DNA from: Vitrella brassicaformis
Lineage: Eukaryota > Sar > Vitrellaceae
Length of the DNA stretch: 64,000 nucleotides
Reading direction: 5' to 3'
Assembly: GCA_001179505.1 (NCBI GenBank)
Contig: CDMY01000234.1
Location: 41,261-105,260 of the forward strand
Made by a program: the position numbers and the translations under genes. Below the pieces are notes generated by a model. It was not told where the DNA came from and made no database searches. It was given only the letters and a program-made list of their open reading frames with translations. Below are positions 58,919 to 64,000 of the stretch, one piece after another (the first letter of the stretch is position 1; each line of letters opens with the position of its first letter).

Positions 58919-59899
58919 GTCAAGCCGAGAGGTTCCAACGAGGGAAGACAGACAGGTGTACGCTCAAGCACGCACCACGTACGGACCGATGGGCGCGTGA
59001 GCTGAGCAGCTGCGAGTTGCGTGTGTGTTTCATCAAGGACTTTTTATTGGCCGACTGTCTGTGAGTTTGCCTCTGTTCTCTGGTGAGGTTTTGAGTGGCA
59101 AAGGCGTCAGTCATCGTCTCTGAGGAGCTCCTCCTGCTTTCGCCAGCTGCATCGTTGGTCGCTTTCCGTCTGCAGTGCAGCAGATGGGCGTCTCGCGACG
59201 TTGCAGTGGGTCGAAAACAAGGGTGCGCCCGACCAAACAGACAGACCGCCACCACTTTCCATGGAGGACTTTTATGTCAATCCATGTATGTGTGTGCATG
59301 CGTCCATACTTGTCTTTGTGAGGGAGAGAGTGAGCGAGATCACTCAGGCGGGCAGTTGTCTGACGAAGGCATCCATCCATGCGTTGTCTTTCTCTTCTGT
59401 ATCGTTTTTTCCATCGATCGTGATCATGCATGGCATGTATCCAACGATCCATCGACGCACGCCATCATGTCTGTCTTTTTTTGACACACACAGACACACA
59501 CAGACACACACAGACACACACAGACACACACAGACATATACGTATATGTACGTATGCATTCATATGGCTGTTTTTTTGTCCGCTGGTTTTTCTCACACCT
59601 ACGACAATCACACACCTGCGACCAGGCAGCAGAGCAGGAGCGATTGTGAGCATCTTAGTTGCTCACTTGCAAACTGGCTGAGGTGTAAGGCCACGCGTGT
59701 TGTCTTTGATTTCTGTCTCCATGATGGGATCAAGGATGGGCACCATGTCGCTTTCGCCAGGTAGCCTGCGATAGGCGGGCCAGGTTTTGACAGACTTGAG
59801 TGGGATGAGACGATATATGATGCATTGCAAGGCTTGAACCTTCCTCATCACTGGAGCCTGTGAAGTGTCCACCTCTCCGATGCGACACATGGGGAGAGG
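58919..59899. other. Intergenic region with a CA-type minisatellite
   Basis: A (CACACAGA)n array lies at about 59486-59535. The remainder has no coding signal. The stretch near 59660-59880 leads into the repeat array that follows. Confidence 0.5.
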
Positions 59900-61340
59900 A
59901 GCCCTCCCCCCATGCCTCCCCCTCATCGTTGCAACCCAATAGCCTTCATGCCCGCTAGAGACACCAGCAGTGTGAAGGAAATTTTTGCGACACACGGCAG
60001 CAGGCCAAAAGGTGCGGGGGGAGGAAGTTGCAAGCTCGCAAGCTCGCAAGCTCGCATGGGAGGGGCCATTCCGGTCTTCCCCCCATGCCTTCCCCTCATC
60101 GTTGCAACCCAATAGCCTTCATGCCCACCAGAGACCAGCAGTTTGAAACAAATTTTTTGCGACACACGGCAGCAAGCCAAAAGGTCGGGGGAGAGGAAGT
60201 TGCAAGCTTGAAGCTCGCATGAGGGGGGCATTCCGGTCTTCCCCCCATGCCTCCCCCTCATCGTTGCAGCCTAATAGCCTTCATGCACGCCAGAGACACC
60301 AGCGATTTGAAGTAAATTTTTGCGACACACGGCAGCAGATCACACGTGGGGAGGAGAGGTGCGGAGACACACGGCTGCAGGCCAAAGGGGGAGGGGCGAG
60401 AATGCCTCGGGATGGAGTTAGTAACGAATCGCGCGTGAAACACAATATCCCCCCCATTTTTTCAAAGTGAGGCCCACCCCTTCCCCCTGCCTCTCCCTCA
60501 TCGCTGGAGCCAACAGAACCTTCATGCACGCCAGAGACACCAGCGATTTGAAGTAGGATTTTTGCGACACACGGCAGCAGATCACACGTAAGGAGGAGAG
60601 GTGCGGAGACACACGGCTGCAGGCCAAAGGGGGAGGGGCGAGAATGCTTCGGGATGGAGTTAGTAACGAATCGCGCGTGAAACACAATATCCCCCCCATT
60701 TTTTCAAAGTGAGGCCCACCCCTCCCTCCTGCCTCTCCCTCATCGCTGGAGCCAACAGAACCTTCATGCACGCCAGAGACACCAGCGATTTGAAGTAGAT
60801 TTTGCGACACACGGCAGCAGATCACACGTAGGAAGGAGAGGTGCGGAGACACACGGCTGCAGGCCAAAGGAGGAGGGGCGAGAATGCCTCGGGATGGAGT
60901 TAGTAACGAATCGCGCGTGAAACACAATATCCCCCCCATTTTTTCAAAGTGAGGCCCACCCCTCCCCCCTGCCTCTCCCTCATCGCTGCAGCCAACAGAA
61001 CCTTCATGCACGCCAGAGTCACCAGCAGTTTGAAGTATTTTTTGCGACACACGGCAGCAGGCAAGAAGAGGGGATCAGGAGCTCTTTTCTCGCGAGCTCG
61101 CAGAATTCAACGGGGCGCGCGGGCCATTCCGGCCCTCTCCCTCATCGCTGCAGCCTATATAGCCTTCATGCCCGCCAGAGACACCAGCGATTTGAAGTAG
61201 GATTTTTGCGACACACGGCAGTAGCCCAAAAGGGGGTTTCAAGAGAAGCTGCGACACACGGCTGCAGGCCAAAGGGGGGCAGGGAGAATCCCTCGGATGG
61301 AGTTAGTGACGAATCGCGCGTCAAACACAATATATCCATC
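59900..61340 (+). repeat. Satellite-like tandem array, seven copies of a core element
   Basis: The core tttttgcgacacacggcag (with small variants) occurs at about 59985, 60157, 60319, 60560, 60801, 61041 and 61204, always preceded by ttcatgc...ccagag...accagc. Spacings are about 172, 162, 241, 241, 240 and 163 bases. The long units add a second block with acacacggctgcaggccaaa and atggagttagtaacgaatcg followed by cgcgtgaaacacaatat; the short units lack it. Minus-strand open frames of about 60-210 residues run through the array but are products of the repeat. It ends about 30 bases before the ankyrin gene start codon. Confidence 0.85.
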
Positions 61341-61371
61341 AGATTTGATTATTTGCCGAAGGAGCATCATC

Positions 61372-63093
61372 ATGGCGATGGCGTCATCTGAGAGGAGCGT
61401 AAGGTGGTGAAGATGCGTTAGAAGCAGCCGATCTGAGTGGGTGTTGGTGACTCGCTGCCTGTAGGTATTCACCATTGTTGAGGCGAAGCGCAAGGAGGCA
61501 CTCACACAGAGCCTTCCGGAAGAGGTGAAATCGCGAAACAACAGACAGTGGCATGCAGCGTGACGTTGCCTTTCGATTCATTTCCCTTTCAGTTCCGGCG
61601 GGCTTTGTCAGTGGCGGACTCTGAGGAAGAGGCCACAGCTGAGGATCTGCAAACAATTGCAGAGGCGGTGGAGCGCAATGCGTTCGATGTGGACACGCGA
61701 GATCCGGTGAGGGAAGGCACGCAGACCTTACCCATCCAGCCCATGGGTGTGCTTGTGGGTGCATATGAATCAGAGCGGTTCGACTCTGCTGGCGTTGGCC
61801 TCGTCGCGCGGCAAGGTGGACATCGCCACGATGCTTATCGGCAAGGGGGCAGATGTGGCAGCCACGGACAAGGTTAGCCATTCACTGTAGGCTGTAGGGC
61901 AGGCAGGCAGGCCAATCCTTCTCTGTTTTCGGTTAGCTGGGGTTCACGCCCCTGCACGTGGCGGCGGCAAACGGGCAGAGGGATGTGGTGAAAGAGCTCA
62001 TCGACGCAGGGGCAGAGGTAAGCGAGAGGGGACGCGTGCAATGGCACGGACATGTTGGCTGCGCTGTTCCCACGCCAAGCAGGTCAGCCAGGAAAACAAC
62101 TGGGGGGCGCAGCCTCTCCATTTGGCGGCATCGTCCGGCACTCCGGAGGTACGTGAAGGCACAAAGGAGGCAGCGATGGATGGATGTCGTCATTTGCTGG
62201 GCTGCACAGGTGTGTGACTTGCTGCTTAGCACGGGTGGTAGTGTGTCAGCAACCGATCTGGTAAGGCAAGCCGGCAGAGAGCGCACGCCCCTAGAACAAA
62301 GGCTGCGTTTCATATCTCGTGTGTTCATGTATCGTGCGTGCAGAGCGGCCGCACCCCCCTGCTCCAAGCGTGTCAGACGGGCAACTACGACACCGTCGCC
62401 TTGCTGGGCCCCAAGGACATGTCAGCCGTCAACAAGCCCGACTGCGACCAGTACGTCACGCCCCTCCATGCGGCAGCCACGCACGGCCATCTGCCCACTG
62501 TGGAGCTGCTGCTTCGCCTCGGTGCCGACCCGACAGCGAGAGATGTCAAGGGCCAGACACCGCTGCACTCTGTGGCTGCGGCGGGAAACAGGAGAGACAA
62601 GAAGCGGGTATTGGTTGCCCGTGCGCTGTGCGAGGCCGGAGCGGACATGGAGGCTACCGACGATGTGAGAATGGCCGTGAGATGGATGGCATGTCCGAGC
62701 GATATGTATGTATGTCGTGTGTGGTGTGTTGTTGCTCGTTCAGGAGGGCCGCACTGCTGTCGATTTGGCGAAGAGCGTCAGGCACACGGCATTTATCGCC
62801 TACGCAGAAAGGTACGGACGTGGTGTGGTTGATGCAAGAAAGGAGAATGAGTGACCCTTTCTCTGCCTATCCTCAGAGGCGAGCTTCCAGATGCAACCAA
62901 TGAGGCTCCCCGCCCCCCAGCAGCAGAACAAGATAACCCTCAGAATGGTGCAGCGACTGACAGCGTGTTAGAGATTGCTCCAGCACCCCCTGATGGGCTG
63001 ATCACTAATGGCGATGCTGCCAGTGCGAGGGGCCGGGGGACAGGGAGGGGGCGGGGAGCTGGGACACACCTGAGCTACGAGGGGGAGGATTGA
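61372..63093 (+). CDS. Ankyrin-repeat protein
   Basis: Exon 1, MAMASSERS, joins in phase to VFTIVEAKRKEALTQSLPEE and then FRRALSVADSEEEATAEDLQ. Ankyrin repeats follow, most in their own exon: LALASSRGKVDIATMLIGKG, FTPLHVAAANGQRDVVKELI, QPLHLAASSGTPEVCDLLLS, RTPLLQACQTGNYDTVALLG, TPLHAAATHGHLPTVELLLR, QTPLHSVAAAGNRRDKKRVL and a last partial repeat, GRTAVDLAKSVRHTAFIAYA. The tail is Pro/Ala- and Arg/Gly-rich (ASARGRGTGRGRGAG) and ends at 63093. Ankyrin stacks bind partner proteins; no catalytic domain is present, so the role is unknown. The second ATG at 61378 could also be used. Confidence 0.8.
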
Positions 63094-64000
63094 GGTGTGC
63101 GAGAGTGTGGCCTCGCCTGCTTTTTTCGGCGGTTCCTCCCGTGTGGTTCCATGCGGTTGACGTTTGTGGTTGCATTTTTGTCGATACCCAGACTGACACA
63201 TGCTTTTCGTGAATGAGTGACTGACTGACTGGTTCAGGCCAATCTTCTTGGCGTGTCTCCCCTTGATGCCTCCACGCATTCACACAGCCGGTCATTCACA
63301 CCAACTACACAATGATGTGACCGGCCGCAATGATGTGCGTCGGTGTCTGCTGTGAGTTGGACATTACGTTGCAATAGGCGCGATTTGTGAGCCAAAGCTG
63401 AGCGCACGGCCCTGAGTGTGCGGCATTGTTGGGTCCCTGCAGTCAGAAGGCTTGCATCGATGGAATGCGTCCGGATGGCGCTGCGCCGGTCGGGTCACGT
63501 CGATAGAGGGCGCTGGGGCCCTCGTTGCGTGTTGCTACAGTAAGTATCGCTTAAAGCAATCACCGCATAAACCAATCATTTCTGTAAAGCAATCACCCCG
63601 CCCCGATCACTCTGTACACAGTCAAAATGCATCGCATAAACCAATCACCTCCCAAAGAGACTGAAATCAGCCATTCGGGCCGACCATTCATGGCTCAAAA
63701 TGACAGCCAGAAAATGAAGCACCACTCTGTGAAAGAGCGGACCGATGAAACAGTCGATGAACGGAGAAATACAGACATTTTGATGGTCATCCACCGAGAT
63801 GAACCATTTTCGATGATGATTTCCGACGAGAGAATCACAATGTAAACGGAAGAGCATTCTGTCACTCGCGCAGCAATGACGGCGCCACTGTGACGATCAA
63901 CCGAGTCAATCGAGTCATTCAATGCATCCGATGACATCTACCCAGCCGCACACACGTTTGAGCGACAAAGAGTGAGCAGCACGCCTTCTCCCCACGCGAG
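63094..64000. other. Intergenic region at the window end
   Basis: Short direct repeats of aaagcaatcacc and cataaaccaatca occur at about 63553-63648. No convincing gene is seen. The minus-strand frames near 63645-63937 lack motifs. Confidence 0.4.

Noticed and set aside
60281-61050. Long minus-strand open frames in the satellite array
   Set aside because: They repeat the same 80-residue block once per repeat unit and owe their length to the unit being near a multiple of three. There is no sign of selection for protein.
63416-63845. Short frames near the window end
   Set aside because: Composition follows local repeats (caatcacc, cataaacc); no motif and no splice partner seen.

Overview
The window looks like nuclear DNA of a gene-dense, intron-rich eukaryote, most probably an alveolate alga of the chromerid type (Vitrella-like). 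This is an inference from gene content and style; I could not search a database. The pointers are many short introns on both strands, (TG)n, (CA)n, (GA)n and TGTC microsatellites concentrated in introns, several BTB/KCTD-like plus TLDc proteins, flagellar and centriolar genes (kinesin-9, an SFI1-like protein), hydrophobic N-terminal leaders that could be plastid-targeting, and a cysteine-rich secreted protein. There are two 300-base N gaps (39028-39327 and 52380-52679). I saw no tRNA, rRNA, bacterial operon or CRISPR array.

Layout. 1-2310 (-) opine dehydrogenase family, 3' end off the window. 2888-4818 (+) BTB-like/TLDc protein. 5195-8113 (-) GPI transamidase subunit PIG-T. 8358-9412 (+) hypoxanthine-guanine phosphoribosyltransferase. 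10380-12385 (-) and 12502-14548 (+) are a head-to-head pair of BTB-like/TLDc paralogues. 15473-17254 (-) is a secreted protein with two TLDc-like domains. 17499-18360 (+) is a cysteine-rich secreted protein. 19413-21361 (-) is a coiled-coil protein with duplicated exons. 22525-24263 (-) is a multi-pass membrane protein. 24491-26273 (+) is a DUF4336 protein with a leader. 26720-31283 (-) is a large coiled-coil protein. 32226-35091 (+) is an S28 Pro-X carboxypeptidase with a C-terminal membrane anchor. 35331-37320 (+) is a NEK-like kinase. 37469-40030 (-) is an HI0933-family flavoprotein. 40374-42457 (+) is MEMO. 42741-43294 (+) is a small unknown gene. 43689-48965 (-) is an SFI1-like centrin-binding-repeat protein. 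49192-52370 (+) is a large secreted protein. 54270-57289 (-) is kinesin-9. 57624-58918 (+) is a 1-Cys peroxiredoxin. 59900-61340 is a satellite-like repeat array. 61372-63093 (+) is an ankyrin-repeat protein.

The genes are mostly unrelated housekeeping and cell-biology genes. Two themes stand out: a local cluster of four TLDc-domain genes between 2.9 and 17.3 kb, and three genes of probable centriole, basal-body or flagellar function (SFI1-like, kinesin-9, NEK-like kinase) between 35 and 57 kb. Exon boundaries were worked out by hand from GT/AG sites, reading-phase continuity and paralogue or family alignment. Models said to be phase-consistent add up to whole codons; the others are approximate.

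The most unusual structural signal is in the introns. Many carry a CA-rich tract after the donor and a TG-rich tract that runs into the acceptor, often directly as (TG)nTAG. The two ends of one intron could pair into a hairpin, and the tract orientation follows the transcribed strand.
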